Shown one piece after another: positions 25,905-36,884 of a stretch of 64,000 nt of DNA. The translations under genes and the position numbers were made by a program. The notes under the pieces were generated by a model. It searched no databases, was not told where the DNA came from, and worked only from the letters and a program-made list of their open reading frames with translations. The stretch is from Sporosarcina ureae (GTDB lineage: Bacteria > Bacillota > Bacilli > Bacillales_A > Planococcaceae), in the NCBI RefSeq assembly GCF_002082015.1, contig NZ_CP015109.1:1901001-1965000 (forward strand). The letters are read 5' to 3'. Positions within the stretch are counted from its first letter, which is position 1; the number at the start of each line of letters is the position of its first letter.

Positions 25905-25948
25905 TAAAAAAATCAGGCACCGTAGCGCATTTTCGCTCGATGCCTGAT
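25905..25948 (-). terminator. Terminator of htrA
   Basis: ATCAGGCA (25912-25919) pairs with TGCCTGAT (25941-25948), with an inner AGCG/CGCT stem. On the minus strand a TTTTTT run follows. Confidence 0.85.
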
Positions 25949-25990
25949 GTGGACTGAAAGTTGCTCAGTATGTGGACAATTTTTATTCTC

Positions 25991-27235
25991 TTAGAATGTA
26001 TTGCCGTCCTTCAATACCATTTCCAAGTCCAGTTTCTTTCCATCTCGATAGACTGTAATTTTTAACGGATCGCCAATTTCTTTTTTATTATACAAATACT
26101 TACGTAGACTGACCATATCTGTCACTTTCTCTTCATCCAGCTGAACGATTGTATCATACTTCTTCATGCCTGCTGCTACCGCGGATGAATTCGGTATGAC
26201 ATCCGTTACAACGACACCTTCCGTTACTTCTTCAGGCAAGTTTAACGTCTGTTGCTGTTGCTGAATAGGAATTTGTCGAAGATCAAGTAACGATACGCCC
26301 ATCGTCGGACGATTTACTTGTCCTGTTTCTTCTAAGTGTTCAATAATTGGTAATGCAATATTGATTGGAATAGCCAATCCGATGCCCTCTACTGTTGCTT
26401 CAGAAATCTTCATGGAATTAATCCCGATCAATTGACCCGCCATGTTGATTAATGCACCACCTGAGTTCCCAGGATTGATCGCTGCATCTGTCTGCAAGAC
26501 GTCTGCCTGCCAATCAATGTTTCCATCTTTGTTTAGATCCATTGGAATAGAGCGGTCTTTACCTGAAATTACACCAACTGTAACAGAACCTGCAAAGCCA
26601 AGACCTAATGGGTTACCGATTGCAATAACTGATTCCCCACGTTTTAGCGCATCTGAATCACCGAATTCTACCACTGTATCCACATGTTCTGAATCAATTT
26701 CGACTACAGCCAGGTCTGTCCATAGATCACTGCCGATTAACTTTCCTTCAACCTTCGTTCCATCATCAAAACTGACTTCGAGTTGTTCGGAATTTTCCAC
26801 GACATGGTGATTGGTGACGATATATGCTTTGTCACCTTCTTTTTTATACAGAACACCAGAACCCGAGCCTGCTTCTTGAGTAGACGTTGTGGAGGACCAG
26901 AAGTCTTGGACTGTCTGGATATTTGTGATACCAACGACGGCATTTGCAACATCACCTACCACATCCGTAATTTCGCTTGAGATGTCCATTGATACTTGGG
27001 CGTGTTCCGAGTTGGTTTTGACTTCATTTGTTTTAGACGTTGCAACATCGGTAGTACTTGATGAGTCAGTTGCATACATCATGACCAAAAATACGATGAC
27101 CCCACCTACTAATACTCCTAGTAAAGCAGGCCAAAAACCACCTCTACGTTTTGGTTTGCGTGTCGTTTCTACCGGCGGAATTGGCTGTTGCCACTCCATT
27201 TCTTCTTTTCTTTCTTCTCTTCTTTCATCATCCAT
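25991..27235 (-). CDS. htrA: Membrane-anchored HtrA/DegP-family serine protease
   Basis: A 414 aa quality-control protease of the B. subtilis HtrC (YyxA) type. A cytoplasmic charged N-terminus is followed by one membrane helix (about 35-56), a trypsin-like domain and a PDZ domain (about 305-410). The catalytic triad is readable: His in VTNHHVVE, Asp in DLAVVEID and Ser in NPGNSGGALIN. I start at the ATG at 27235 because AAGGAGG lies 8 bases upstream; the longer frame adds 26 codons across the preceding terminator. It closes the wal locus, separated from walJ by a terminator hairpin. Confidence 0.94.
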   Translation of the reverse strand: MDDERREERKEEMEWQQPIPPVETTRKPKRRGGFWPALLGVLVGGVIVFLVMMYATDSSSTTDVATSKTNEVKTNSEHAQVSMDISSEITDVVGDVANAVVGITNIQTVQDFWSSTTSTQEAGSGSGVLYKKEGDKAYIVTNHHVVENSEQLEVSFDDGTKVEGKLIGSDLWTDLAVVEIDSEHVDTVVEFGDSDALKRGESVIAIGNPLGLGFAGSVTVGVISGKDRSIPMDLNKDGNIDWQADVLQTDAAINPGNSGGALINMAGQLIGINSMKISEATVEGIGLAIPINIALPIIEHLEETGQVNRPTMGVSLLDLRQIPIQQQQQTLNLPEEVTEGVVVTDVIPNSSAVAAGMKKYDTIVQLDEEKVTDMVSLRKYLYNKKEIGDPLKITVYRDGKKLDLEMVLKDGNTF

Positions 27236-27302
27236 TCGCATTTCCTCCTTATCAGAAAGTAATCCTACATGTACTGTACCCCAATAACTCTTTGAAAATG
27301 CA

Positions 27303-27331
27303 AAAAGCCTCACTAATTTAGCAAGGCTTTT
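27303..27331 (-). terminator. Terminator between walJ and htrA
   Basis: AAAAGCCT pairs with AGGCTTTT around a 13-base loop; the minus strand continues into TTTTTGC. Confidence 0.75.
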
Positions 27332-27341
27332 CGCAAGTACT

Positions 27342-28130
27342 TCAGACTAGCACAAGTTCTGTAGATTCTGATGCATCCGTATCATGCAAATGAACAAATT
27401 CTCCTGCACGAATACCGCAATCTTCGAGGGTTTGTGCTACGCTCATGCGCGCCAAGTCTTTCATATTATTATCTAAGCTAAGATGGGCTAAATAAATATG
27501 CGCTTCTTTTTGAGCTACAACTTCACTCATTGCGACCGCTGCATCTTCATTTGATACGTGGCCCACGTCACTTAGTATACGGCGTTTGATAGACCATGGA
27601 TAACGTCCCATCTGTAGCATGCTGACGTCGTGATTGCTTTCGAATACAAAGCTATCAGCACCTCGGATATGACCTTTCATACGGTCACTGACGTATCCTG
27701 TGTCCGTAATGATTGCCAGTTTACGGTCACCTTCATTGAACGTATAGAACATTGGGTCCGCTGCGTCATGGGATACAGCAAATGACTGGATATCCAGTGA
27801 GCCAAATGTTTTCACCGTTTCCATGTCAAAGTGGAAACGCTGATCAACAGGAATATCTCCTACCAGTCCGTCCATTGCCTGCCATGTTTTGGCATTGGCA
27901 TAGATGGGTGTTTTATACTTCCGGGCCAGTACGCCGATTCCTTTAATATGATCACTGTGTTCATGTGTGACGAATATGCCGTCAATTTGTTTCATCGAGC
28001 GATCGATCGATCCGAGTAAACCTTCAATTTTCTTACCGCTCATGCCGGCATCTACAAGAAAAGCATGCTCATCTGTCTCTATATATAGCGAGTTGCCTGT
28101 ACTGCCACTCGCCAAAATGCTAAATCGCAT
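27342..28130 (-). CDS. walJ: Metallo-beta-lactamase-fold hydrolase YycJ/WalJ
   Basis: A 262 aa cytoplasmic MBL-fold protein with the metal-binding motif THEHSDH (HxHxDH), and later ligands in the AVSHDAADP and TDTGYVSDR segments. It opens [18 protein letters not shown], the hallmark of the YycJ family, which has been linked to DNA mismatch repair and coordination of cell division with replication. It lies 11 bases after walI and is the last member of the walRKHIJ operon before a terminator. Confidence 0.93.
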   Translation of the reverse strand: MRFSILASGSTGNSLYIETDEHAFLVDAGMSGKKIEGLLGSIDRSMKQIDGIFVTHEHSDHIKGIGVLARKYKTPIYANAKTWQAMDGLVGDIPVDQRFHFDMETVKTFGSLDIQSFAVSHDAADPMFYTFNEGDRKLAIITDTGYVSDRMKGHIRGADSFVFESNHDVSMLQMGRYPWSIKRRILSDVGHVSNEDAAVAMSEVVAQKEAHIYLAHLSLDNNMKDLARMSVAQTLEDCGIRAGEFVHLHDTDASESTELVLV

Positions 28131-28141
28131 GTGGAAAACTC

Positions 28142-28954
28142 CTATTCTGTTGACTCTTCTACTATTTCCGATTGGAACTCGATGACTTTTCCTTCAATCG
28201 CATTGATAAAGTAATGCTCTATTGTTCCATCCTCCAATTTTACCTGAACATTCCACGTTGGTGCAAATACTTGAGTTTCCGTCAACTGAACAAGTGTCGA
28301 ATAACCTGATTTTACTTGCATAACAGTGGAACCAGGTTGCAGATAACCACGTGTAACAAGTGAAGAGACTGCGTCGTTCTGCGACAGTAAGTCTTTCTTA
28401 TGATTAAAGCTTAAGAATTCATCGAGCATACTTTGTTCGTAATGCGTAACTTCTCCATCCTCGTTCCAGTGCAAGGTGAGCATGGCGTTGGGGCTGTGGA
28501 AAATAGTTTCGTTCTTTACCCGTTGAAAGAATACGGCACTCTGCTCTTCTTCATCCACATCCCAAAGCACGTAATCTTCACCATTGAGCACATATTTTTT
28601 CAAGAACTCATCAAATTCATACTCGTCCTGATCATCCCTTACCTTTACAGGCTTTTTCATTCGGGATAGTAATAATGATTTTTCAATCATTTCAAATGTT
28701 TGATTACTTAATTCTTCTAATTTGTCATAAGAAAAGGTGGCAATATGGGCTGACAAATACGATACGTCTTTTTTGGTGAAAGAAATAGGCTCATACGTAA
28801 TATTCTCTAATGCCAATGTTTCCTCCACGGATGTTTTCCCAAGAATCTGCATGTTTCCGACACCCATTTGCCTATCTAAATAAAGCCAATACAAGAAGAC
28901 ATTTAGAATGGAAAAGACGACAATAAAGATCGTTTTGGTTCTATTCCAATCCAA
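28142..28954 (-). CDS. walI: WalK regulator YycI
   Basis: YycI is a membrane-anchored accessory protein that, with YycH, modulates the WalK kinase from the outer face. One N-terminal membrane segment (about 6-24) is followed by an extracytoplasmic YycI domain. I start at the TTG at 28954 ([13 protein letters not shown]), since AAGGAGG ends 8 bases upstream; an in-frame GTG three codons earlier overlaps the site. Gives 270 aa. The start overlaps the walH 3' end by 14 bases, indicating coupling. Confidence 0.93.
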   Translation of the reverse strand: MDWNRTKTIFIVVFSILNVFLYWLYLDRQMGVGNMQILGKTSVEETLALENITYEPISFTKKDVSYLSAHIATFSYDKLEELSNQTFEMIEKSLLLSRMKKPVKVRDDQDEYEFDEFLKKYVLNGEDYVLWDVDEEEQSAVFFQRVKNETIFHSPNAMLTLHWNEDGEVTHYEQSMLDEFLSFNHKKDLLSQNDAVSSLVTRGYLQPGSTVMQVKSGYSTLVQLTETQVFAPTWNVQVKLEDGTIEHYFINAIEGKVIEFQSEIVEESTE

Positions 28955-30269
28955 TCTTGCCACCTCCTTGTAATTCTTCTGGAGCGAAGCGTAACCAGTT
29001 ACCTTTGATAAGGTAATACCAGCAAGGTTGCAAAATAATCAATTTGCGTTCTATATCACGATTCATATAATACCCCGGAGTGATTTCTTCTATCGAATCG
29101 AAGTCTAGCTCTTCTGATTCACGTAAAGCCTCCGCCACTTCCACTCCCGAAGGCAAAGTTTCTTGTACAGATTTAATGTTCACATCCAATGTGTAATATG
29201 GGCGTATATATTTGAATACGCGCTGATTTCCCCACGTCTCCGTGATTTCGCTAGTACCTGATTGATCACTAAAGACGGGCAAGCCATCGACATATAGTTG
29301 GAACCGAACATAACGGGAAATTGGATTCATATAAGCGTAGCGGTACTCATCTGTCCATCCGCCATGCTCATTGATAAAATCAATAGTATTTAACAACAGT
29401 TCTGAAGGTATCGCTATCTCCTGACTTTCCATTGCAGGCATGACATAATTCAACCGCTTAATCTCGGTATCGACATTCATGAAAGCATGGTCGTCTCCAT
29501 ATTCCTCATGCGTTGAATCGATTAGATTACGTCGTACCGCATTCGGATCACTGAACAATGCATCACGAAAACGCAATGGATTGACCTCTTCCTGATAATA
29601 CGTATTACGCATAACAGTTATAGGGTTTTTTGGTACGGCAAGAAATGATGCATTGCCACGATCTATTTCCGCATATTCATCGAATGACTGACCGATATCC
29701 ACTACGTTGCGCAAGAAACTTGTTTTATTCGGTAGTGTCACTTGCATCTGGTAGTGTAAGCCGCTCATTTCGCTCAGTAAGTGAATGACTGGCGCTTGCG
29801 TAGATTGCCCCCAGTCAATGACTAGACGATTAAAAGTGGCTTCAGGAATATTGACGTCATCGACTAGTAATACATTGTCATAGACGAGTATGGGTACTTC
29901 GCCCGTGAAGTAAAATGTCATTTGACTTGGTTGCCGTAAGAGTTTAGCAATATCAAACTTATTCATGTCTTGACTTACTAAATGTAGATCAGATAAATCC
30001 CACGTATTCATTTCTGTCAGAATCTTGTCGATCTTTTCAGTATCTGTAGAACCCAGTACTTGCTCTTTTAAAATAGTAATCATTTTATACGGCTTAATAA
30101 TTTCATCAATTGCTTTCTTTTCAGAAATGGAAATATCAACAGTCTGTAGTTGTTCCATTGGTTCATAATTCGGCGAATAGTTCCATACCGCTAATGTGAA
30201 GAGCACACTCAACGAGACGAGTAACAACAGTACGATGGATTTAATTGTTTCAATATATTTCAATCCCAT
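28941..30269 (-). CDS. walH: WalK regulator YycH
   Basis: A 442 aa membrane-anchored extracytoplasmic protein. The N-terminal helix (about 9-31) is followed by a large domain with the family's DxNIPEATFNRLVIDWGQS and SRYVRFQLYVDGLPVFSD segments. YycH forms a complex with YycI and WalK and tunes wall-metabolism signalling; in B. subtilis it restrains WalK activity. The ATG lies inside the walK 3' end (10-base overlap). Confidence 0.93.
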   Translation of the reverse strand: MGLKYIETIKSIVLLLLVSLSVLFTLAVWNYSPNYEPMEQLQTVDISISEKKAIDEIIKPYKMITILKEQVLGSTDTEKIDKILTEMNTWDLSDLHLVSQDMNKFDIAKLLRQPSQMTFYFTGEVPILVYDNVLLVDDVNIPEATFNRLVIDWGQSTQAPVIHLLSEMSGLHYQMQVTLPNKTSFLRNVVDIGQSFDEYAEIDRGNASFLAVPKNPITVMRNTYYQEEVNPLRFRDALFSDPNAVRRNLIDSTHEEYGDDHAFMNVDTEIKRLNYVMPAMESQEIAIPSELLLNTIDFINEHGGWTDEYRYAYMNPISRYVRFQLYVDGLPVFSDQSGTSEITETWGNQRVFKYIRPYYTLDVNIKSVQETLPSGVEVAEALRESEELDFDSIEEITPGYYMNRDIERKLIILQPCWYYLIKGNWLRFAPEELQGGGKIGLE

Positions 30270-32083
30270 TCACCGTCCTCTTGTTGTTCAAATGGTAGCT
30301 TGAAGAAGATTGTCGTTCCTGTTCCTTCCTCACTTTGTGCCCATATCTCCCCTTTATGCGCTACGATCATTTCTTTAGCGATTGCAAGTCCTAGGCCGGT
30401 CCCACCGAGGGCACGAGAACGGGCTCTGTCTGCACGATAGAAACGGTCGAATATTCGATTGACATTAGATTTAGGAATACCCATTCCATCATCGGATATC
30501 ATTACCTTAATATAATCGCCTGAGACTGTTACACCGAAACGGATTTCTCCACCATCTGGTGAATACTTTAAGGCGTTAGAAATGATATTATCTAGTACTT
30601 GCGTTAGTTTGTCGGTATCGATCTCCACGAATAGACTGCTTGAATATAAATTTCGAGTAAAACGTACATTTTGCGACTTCGAAAATTCAAATCGCTCAAT
30701 AACCGCATTGAAGAATCGGTTAAATTCTACCCATTCTTTATTCAATTCATATTCCTTACTGTCCATACGTGAAAGTTTCAGTAAGTCGTTCACGAGACGA
30801 ATCATTCGCTCCGTTTCATTTTGCGTCACATGCAAGAAATTTGGAGCAATTTCTTCATTGCGCCAAGCCCCTTCTGCCAACGCATCGAGATAACTGCGCA
30901 TCGTAGTGAGCGGTGTACGCAATTCATGCGAAACATTCGACACGAATTCACGACGTTCCATATCAATCTTTTCTTGTTCCGTATTATCATGTAGTACCAC
31001 AATCAGGCCGTTTACGAAGCCTGTTTCACGTTGCGTGACGGATATTGTAGCACGTAAAATATATGCTTGATCTTCTGTACTGAAGTCTAGAGGTATCGAT
31101 TCTTTCATTTGGATTAGTTCTTCAAACGTATACTCATCATCTATACCCAGAATACTGGCGATAGGTCGATTAATGACGAGGTCATTCGTTACACCGAGCA
31201 TTTGAAGGGCAGAGTCGTTAATTAGGCTAACTCGTCCTTTTCGATCGGTCGAAATGACACCGTCCGTCATATTTTCTAGAACCGAGGCTAACTTTCGCCT
31301 TTCACTTTCCGTAGTGGACTGGGATTCTTGCAGCTGGTTGGTTAAGTGGTTGAATGCAATGGCCAACTGACCCATCTCATCCGATCCGTACACTTTAACC
31401 TTTCGGGTGAAGTTTCCTTTTGCCATCGCTTGTGCTTGTCGCCGCATATCTGAAATGGGCCGGGTAAATGCCCTGGCAATGAAAATCCCAACTATTATTG
31501 TAATGGTCAGGGAGACAGCCGCGGCTCCCGCCAATATTCGATTGATTTCTTCAATTTGTTGGAATACAGATTCAATATTCGCTTCTACATAAAGCGATCC
31601 TATAATTTCATTACCATTAAAAATTGGTTTGGCTAAGGATAGTACACGATTATGAGATTGCGGATCAATCATCACAACGTCTTTCATCGCCTCTGACGTA
31701 ATAGACTTCCGCACATTATCATTGGTCGAATGCTGACCTACCCTCATCTGATTGTCAAATGAGGATGTCGCCAGAATACGATATTTAGAATTTATAACTC
31801 GTATTTCAATAATGTCGTCTGAAGTGAATTCGAACAAGACATTTTTTAAGCTTTGTTCTAGCGTGGGATCACTATCTTTACGTTTTTTTATAATTTCTTC
31901 CCGCACACTGAACTCGACTAAATTCATTCGGTCTACAATCGAATTCGTAAAGTTATCTTTTAGTGTTTGTTCCAGTTCACGAGCAAAATACAGCCCAATA
32001 ATCTGCATAGACACAAGTATAAGCAAGACATAGATCAAGACAAATTTGACTTGAATTGACCGGAAAAACCCAACCTTATGCAT
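30260..32083 (-). CDS. walK: Sensor histidine kinase WalK
   Basis: The essential kinase of the wall-homeostasis two-component system. The 607 aa order is TM1 (13-33), an extracytoplasmic sensor domain, TM2 (184-204), HAMP (about 204-256), cytoplasmic PAS (about 262-370), HisKA with phospho-accepting His386 in VSNVSHELRTPL and an HATPase domain (N-box DNIISNALKYS, G-boxes DDGMGIP and GGTGLGLAI). Length and domain order match WalK of Bacillus. It lies 6 bases after walR and overlaps walH. Confidence 0.97.
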   Translation of the reverse strand: MHKVGFFRSIQVKFVLIYVLLILVSMQIIGLYFARELEQTLKDNFTNSIVDRMNLVEFSVREEIIKKRKDSDPTLEQSLKNVLFEFTSDDIIEIRVINSKYRILATSSFDNQMRVGQHSTNDNVRKSITSEAMKDVVMIDPQSHNRVLSLAKPIFNGNEIIGSLYVEANIESVFQQIEEINRILAGAAAVSLTITIIVGIFIARAFTRPISDMRRQAQAMAKGNFTRKVKVYGSDEMGQLAIAFNHLTNQLQESQSTTESERRKLASVLENMTDGVISTDRKGRVSLINDSALQMLGVTNDLVINRPIASILGIDDEYTFEELIQMKESIPLDFSTEDQAYILRATISVTQRETGFVNGLIVVLHDNTEQEKIDMERREFVSNVSHELRTPLTTMRSYLDALAEGAWRNEEIAPNFLHVTQNETERMIRLVNDLLKLSRMDSKEYELNKEWVEFNRFFNAVIERFEFSKSQNVRFTRNLYSSSLFVEIDTDKLTQVLDNIISNALKYSPDGGEIRFGVTVSGDYIKVMISDDGMGIPKSNVNRIFDRFYRADRARSRALGGTGLGLAIAKEMIVAHKGEIWAQSEEGTGTTIFFKLPFEQQEDGEWD

Positions 32084-32089
32084 AGTGGC

Positions 32090-32800
32090 CTACTCCTGTT
32101 CCGGATCGCGCAAATAATAGCCTACGCCACGTCTTGTAACGATCCAGCTCGGATGACTCGGCGTGTCTTCAATCTTTTCACGAAGGCGTCGAATCGTGAC
32201 ATCGACTGTTCGTACATCACCAAAATAATCATAGCCCCATACAGTTTGCAGTAAATGTTCACGTGTCATCACCTGACCGATATGTTTTGCTAAGTAGTAC
32301 AGTAGCTCAAATTCACGATGCGTCAGTTCAATCGTAACTCCACGTTTTTGAACATAGTAGGCATCGGGTTGGATGACAAGTTGTCCGACTGTAATATCAT
32401 TCGTTTCTTCTTCCTGATCTTCCGCTATAGTTCTCGCGTGACGACGCAGATTAGCTTTGACTCGAGCAATTAGTTCTCTTGTGCCAAATGGCTTCGTAAC
32501 GTAATCATCTGCGCCTAGTTCAAGCCCTAACACCTTATCAATTTCTGAATCCTTCGCTGTCAGCATGATAATAGGGAAATCATATTTTTTTCGTACTTCT
32601 CGACAGACTTCCATGCCATCGCGTTTAGGAAGCATGATATCAAGAAGCATGATGTCCGGCTGAATTTCTTCTACGCGATTGATCGCGTCTTCACCGTCGT
32701 ATGCGCAAAAGACGTTGAAACCCTCCTTTTTCAAATTAAATTCTATGATGTCTGCGATGGGTTTCTCATCGTCTACAATAAATACAGTTTTATTTTGCAT
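32090..32800 (-). CDS. walR: Response regulator WalR
   Basis: An OmpR-type regulator controlling autolysin and wall genes. The receiver domain has acidic pair Asp10-Asp11 and phospho-acceptor Asp54 ([12 protein letters not shown]), followed by TAKD and KPF. The C-terminal winged helix ends [21 protein letters not shown] (cut: [14 protein letters not shown]). I start at the ATG at 32800 ([14 protein letters not shown]), with AAGGA 7 bases upstream; the GTG seven codons earlier overlaps this site. Gives 236 aa. It is the first gene of the wal operon. Confidence 0.96.
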   Translation of the reverse strand: MQNKTVFIVDDEKPIADIIEFNLKKEGFNVFCAYDGEDAINRVEEIQPDIMLLDIMLPKRDGMEVCREVRKKYDFPIIMLTAKDSEIDKVLGLELGADDYVTKPFGTRELIARVKANLRRHARTIAEDQEEETNDITVGQLVIQPDAYYVQKRGVTIELTHREFELLYYLAKHIGQVMTREHLLQTVWGYDYFGDVRTVDVTIRRLREKIEDTPSHPSWIVTRRGVGYYLRDPEQE

Positions 32801-33030
32801 GTTTTGTTCCTTTCTCACCATAATTGGCGATCATATTTTTAAGCTATATTCTGGTTCCACGACAAGATTCGGCAATGTGAATTTGCGTGGTATATTAAAC
32901 GCTATTCTATCTTTTCTATGGTTTCAGCCTAATTCTAAGGCTCAAATATAGTATTCCATATCTTCTAACTCTATCATGATTTGTGCAAAATCGCACTTTT
33001 TCAGGTAAAGATCGCTTGCTTGGAACTATG

Positions 33031-33083
33031 AAAAAACAGCGCGTCCTCTTCTACAATTATAGAAGAAAGGCGCGCTGTTTTAT
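33031..33083 (-). terminator. Terminator after dnaB helicase gene
   Basis: AAAACAGCGCG pairs with CGCGCTGTTTT, with an inner TTCTA/TAGAA stem. It overlaps the helicase stop codon and ends on the minus strand in TTTTTT. Confidence 0.85.
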
Positions 33084-34438
33084 TCGTAAGACGGAGGTGA
33101 TTCGTGCTGGCTCCAGTCAATATTGAGGAACTTGTTGTATTCCTTTGCAAATGCCAAGGTCACGGTACCGGTTGGGCCGTTACGTTGCTTGGCAATAATG
33201 ATTTCAATCATGTTTTGCATTTCCGTTTCTTTGTCATAGTAGTCTTCCCGGTAGAGGAAAGAGACGATATCGGCGTCTTGCTCAATACTTCCTGATTCCC
33301 GGAGGTCGGACATCATAGGGCGCTTATCTTGTCGTTGCTCTACGCCCCGTGAAAGCTGGGATAGTGCGATGACTGGTATTTTCAATTCACGCGCCAAAGC
33401 TTTCAGTGAACGAGAAATCTCAGATACCTCTTGCTGACGGTTATCACTACCCCGACCGCTTCCCATGATCAGTTGCAAATAGTCGATCATGATCATACCA
33501 AGACCATGTTCCTGTTGTAGTCGTCTGCATTTTGAACGGATTTCATTGATACGGATACCTGGACTGTCATCAATGAATATTCCCGCATTTGATAACGAGC
33601 CCATTGCCATCGTCAGCTTGCGCCAATCGTCTGCTTCAAGATTCCCTGTACGTAACACTTGCGCATCAATATTTCCTTCCGCACAGAGCATACGCATAAC
33701 AAGCTGTTCCGCGCCCATCTCGAGACTAAAAATCGCAACATTTTCATCTGTCTTCGTTGCCACGTTCTGCGCTACGTTCAACGCAAACGCGGTTTTACCG
33801 ACGGAAGGACGAGCTGCCACAATAATCAAGTCATTACGTTGGAAGCCTGCTGTGATCTGGTCCAAGTCACGGAACCCGGTAGGTATGCCTGTTACATCAC
33901 CTTTACGTGTATGCAATAATTCGATATTGTCATACGTCTCCACTAGTACATCTTTAATATGACGGAAGTCACCAGCGTTTTTCCTATTGGATACTTCCAT
34001 CATTTTTTTTTCGGCTTCCCCAAGCAAGGCTTCTACTTCGTCTTCTCGTGTGTAGCCGTCTTCTACAATGTCAGTTGCAACGCGAATCAGTCTGCGCAAT
34101 AAAGCCTTTTCTTCTACGATATTTGCGTAATAAACAATGTTTGCAGCAGTCGGAACCGCGTTGGCAAGCTCTGTAATATACGAAATACCCCCGACGTCTT
34201 CAAGCTCATTTTTCACTTTGAGCTCTTCGGCGATAGTTACCAAATCGACTGGCTGACCTCTGTCATTCAGTACGAGCATGGTTTCGAAAATCTTTTTATG
34301 TGCGATCCGATAAAAGTCTTCCGGCAACAATATTTCAGAAGCGGTAATCAGTGCCTGCGGTTCTAAAAATATTGCACCAAGGACTGACTGCTCTGCTTCG
34401 TTGTTATGCGGAGGTGTGCGCTCGATCATCTGGTTCAA
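33080..34438 (-). CDS. dnaB: Replicative DNA helicase
   Basis: The hexameric fork helicase (named DnaC in B. subtilis), 452 aa. N-terminal DnaB domain (about 8-110, PPHNNEAEQSVLGAIFLEP) and RecA-like ATPase with Walker A (AARPSVGKTAFALN), Walker B (MIMIDYLQLI) and the DnaB signature QRDKRPMMSDLRESGSIEQD (exact 20: a DnaB H4-like block). The TTG start at 34438 has AAGGAG 8 bases upstream. It is the last gene of the yybS-gdpP-rplI-dnaB cluster, 15 bases after rplI. Confidence 0.96.
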   Translation of the reverse strand: MNQMIERTPPHNNEAEQSVLGAIFLEPQALITASEILLPEDFYRIAHKKIFETMLVLNDRGQPVDLVTIAEELKVKNELEDVGGISYITELANAVPTAANIVYYANIVEEKALLRRLIRVATDIVEDGYTREDEVEALLGEAEKKMMEVSNRKNAGDFRHIKDVLVETYDNIELLHTRKGDVTGIPTGFRDLDQITAGFQRNDLIIVAARPSVGKTAFALNVAQNVATKTDENVAIFSLEMGAEQLVMRMLCAEGNIDAQVLRTGNLEADDWRKLTMAMGSLSNAGIFIDDSPGIRINEIRSKCRRLQQEHGLGMIMIDYLQLIMGSGRGSDNRQQEVSEISRSLKALARELKIPVIALSQLSRGVEQRQDKRPMMSDLRESGSIEQDADIVSFLYREDYYDKETEMQNMIEIIIAKQRNGPTGTVTLAFAKEYNKFLNIDWSQHESPPSYE

Positions 34439-34453
34439 GCTATTATCTCCTTA

Positions 34454-34900
34454 TCATTCTTCTGTAACATGCACTTTAAGTGTAGCTGTTACATCAGGGT
34501 GTAATTTGATCGGAACATTTGTAAAACCAAGAGCACGGATTGGCTCAGGTAATTCCATTTTGCGACGGTCTACTTTAATTTTATTTTGCTTTTCTAGCGC
34601 TTGTCCAATTTGCTTCGACGTGATAGAACCAAAGAGACGACCGTCCTCGCCAGTTTTCGCCTGTAGCTCTACAGTCAACTTTTCAACTTGCTCTTTTAAT
34701 TCTTTAGCCTCTGCCAATTCCGCAGCTGCATCTTTCTTCTGGCGTTCCTTCTGGCCTTGCAACTTACTTAAATTACCTGGAGTTGCTTCAACTGCTACAT
34801 TATTTTTCAGTAAATAGTTTTGTGCATATCCAGTTGAAACCTCTTTCACTTCACCTTTTTTGCCTTTTCCTTTGACGTCCTTTAAAAAAATAACTTTCAT
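34454..34900 (-). CDS. rplI: 50S ribosomal protein L9
   Basis: A 148 aa ribosomal protein that binds domain V of 23S rRNA and projects from the L1 side of the ribosome. The signature N-terminus [20 protein letters not shown] and the [13 protein letters not shown] block are intact. A long connecting helix (about 45-75) joins to the C-terminal domain ([14 protein letters not shown]). The ATG overlaps the gdpP stop by 4 bases, as is common in Bacillales. Confidence 0.97.
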   Translation of the reverse strand: MKVIFLKDVKGKGKKGEVKEVSTGYAQNYLLKNNVAVEATPGNLSKLQGQKERQKKDAAAELAEAKELKEQVEKLTVELQAKTGEDGRLFGSITSKQIGQALEKQNKIKVDRRKMELPEPIRALGFTNVPIKLHPDVTATLKVHVTEE

Positions 34901-36873
34901 TCTTCATTTCCCCTCTCTACGTATTGTTCTAATACATCCTTTAACATAGTGATGGCTTCATCCATCGTTTCTACATTTAACTGGCAAGCAGAATTCGTTA
35001 AATGACCGCCACCGCCCAACTCTTCCATAACGACCTGTACATTTAATTCACCTAATGAGCGGGCGCTAATACCAATTTTTCCATCATCACGTCTTGCGAC
35101 CACGAATGAAGCGGAAATACCTTGCATCGTCAGTAGAATATCGGCTGTCTGCGCGATCAGTACAGAGCTGTGTACGACTTCATCCTGTCCTCTCGCAATT
35201 GCAATATCACCATTGCCCACAAATTCTACGGTCTCAATTAGTTTTGAACGTTCAATATATGTCGAAATATCTTCTTTCAACAAACGCTGTACTAGCACGG
35301 TATCTGCGCCATTCGTTCGCAAATAGGAAGCGGCTTCGAATGTACGAGAACCTGTCCTGAGTGTAAAGCTTTTCGTGTCCACTACGATACCTGCTAGCAT
35401 CGCCGTTGATTCCAGCATGGTCAACTTCTCATTCTTTGGCTGATACTCCAGCAATTCTGTCACCAGTTCCGCTGTAGAAGATGCATATGGTTCCATATAT
35501 ACGAGCACAGTATTATTAATAAACTCTTCTCCTCGTCTGTGATGGTCAATTAACACAACCTTGGGTGCCTTGTCCAGTACGCGCTCATCTATAACCATAC
35601 TCGGCTTATGCGTATCAACAATCACGACCAATGAACGTTCAGTCATTAACTCCAGTGCTTCTTCAGGCATCAGCATGTGATCATATAATATTTCATCTTG
35701 CTGCACCTCATCCATCAGACGGCTGACACTAGCGTCGAGCTGATCAAAGTTAACGACAACATAGCCTTCAACGCCATTCATCCTTGCCATTTTACGTACG
35801 CCAATCGACGCGCCAATCGCATCCATGTCGGGCATTTTATGACCCATGACAAACACGCGGTCACTATCTTGAATTAAATCACGAAGCGCGTGTGAAATGA
35901 CTCGTGCACGCACCCGTGTACGTTTTTCAACGGGATTTGTCTTACCACCATAGAATTTCAGCTTCCCATCATGGTGTTTGATTGCTACCTGATCACCGCC
36001 ACGTCCGAGAACTAAGTCCAAGCTCGACTGTGCCAGCTCACCAAGCTCTGTAAGCGACGTAGTACCTGTCCCTACCCCAATACTCAATGTAAGTGATACG
36101 CTATGTTTAGATGTGTTCTCGCGAATCGTATCGAGCAATGCAAATTTAGTCTTTTCTAATAGTGCTAGTGTACCTTCATTGAAAACGGCCAAGAAGCGCT
36201 CAGAAGATATTCGTTTCACGAAGATCCCATACTCATCTGCCCATTGATTAACCAATGAAGTCACAACGGAGTTCATCTGGCTTCTCGTCTGATCGTCCAT
36301 TGTCTGGGACAGTTCATCGTAGTTATCGACCAATAAAATACCGATTGTCGTTCGATCAGCATAATAAAGAGATTGCATCTTCATACGTTCTGTTACGTCA
36401 AATAGATAGATCAATTTCTCTTCCGGTTTATAGTACACGCGGTACGAGCGATCATTCAATACGATGACATCTTGCTCACTGTCTTCTCTAATTACTTGAC
36501 GAAATGTTTCATTTATTTCGTAGAGCTGTGACCCGATCCATGTCTTGTCGGGATAAATAGAGTTTATAAATGGATTGACCCATTCAATTAATTGCTTTTC
36601 ATTCAGCAAGATAATCCCAATGGGTAATTCCAGTAACGCTTCTTCTCCTACCCTTTTCATTCGGTAAGATAAGGTTTCAATATACTTCTGTGTTTCCAAG
36701 TAGTTATCATTCTCTACTTTCCAAGCAATACCTAACGCAGCCGCATAAGCGACGGCAAAAAGCAGCCCAACCCAAAAGTTCAATAGCATTAGTAGTACGG
36801 AACCTACTGCTCCAAGTAGGGACAAGAATGCCAATGGAATCCGGATCTTTCGTTTTTTATAAAATAAATTCAA
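34897..36873 (-). CDS. gdpP: Cyclic-di-AMP phosphodiesterase GdpP
   Basis: GdpP hydrolyses c-di-AMP to pApA and so controls wall and potassium homeostasis. The 658 aa order is two membrane helices (about 11-50), a PAS-like heme-binding domain (about 85-150), a degenerate GGDEF domain (about 175-300) and a DHH/DHHA1 domain (about 335-650). The DHH metal ligands are readable: [16 protein letters not shown] and DHHRRGEEF; the DHHA1 motif is [15 protein letters not shown] start with GGAGA upstream. It sits between yybS and rplI. Confidence 0.96.
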   Translation of the reverse strand: MNLFYKKRKIRIPLAFLSLLGAVGSVLLMLLNFWVGLLFAVAYAAALGIAWKVENDNYLETQKYIETLSYRMKRVGEEALLELPIGIILLNEKQLIEWVNPFINSIYPDKTWIGSQLYEINETFRQVIREDSEQDVIVLNDRSYRVYYKPEEKLIYLFDVTERMKMQSLYYADRTTIGILLVDNYDELSQTMDDQTRSQMNSVVTSLVNQWADEYGIFVKRISSERFLAVFNEGTLALLEKTKFALLDTIRENTSKHSVSLTLSIGVGTGTTSLTELGELAQSSLDLVLGRGGDQVAIKHHDGKLKFYGGKTNPVEKRTRVRARVISHALRDLIQDSDRVFVMGHKMPDMDAIGASIGVRKMARMNGVEGYVVVNFDQLDASVSRLMDEVQQDEILYDHMLMPEEALELMTERSLVVIVDTHKPSMVIDERVLDKAPKVVLIDHHRRGEEFINNTVLVYMEPYASSTAELVTELLEYQPKNEKLTMLESTAMLAGIVVDTKSFTLRTGSRTFEAASYLRTNGADTVLVQRLLKEDISTYIERSKLIETVEFVGNGDIAIARGQDEVVHSSVLIAQTADILLTMQGISASFVVARRDDGKIGISARSLGELNVQVVMEELGGGGHLTNSACQLNVETMDEAITMLKDVLEQYVERGNEE

Positions 36874-36884
36874 TGTCTCATCTC

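Noticed and set aside
26889..27287. A 132-codon open frame opposite htrA
   Set aside because: It is antisense to a well-supported gene, has a serine/threonine-rich shadow composition and no ribosome-binding site.
28355..28371. CCACGTG-containing sequence in walI as a parS site
   Set aside because: Only the six-base centre matches; both arms differ from consensus.
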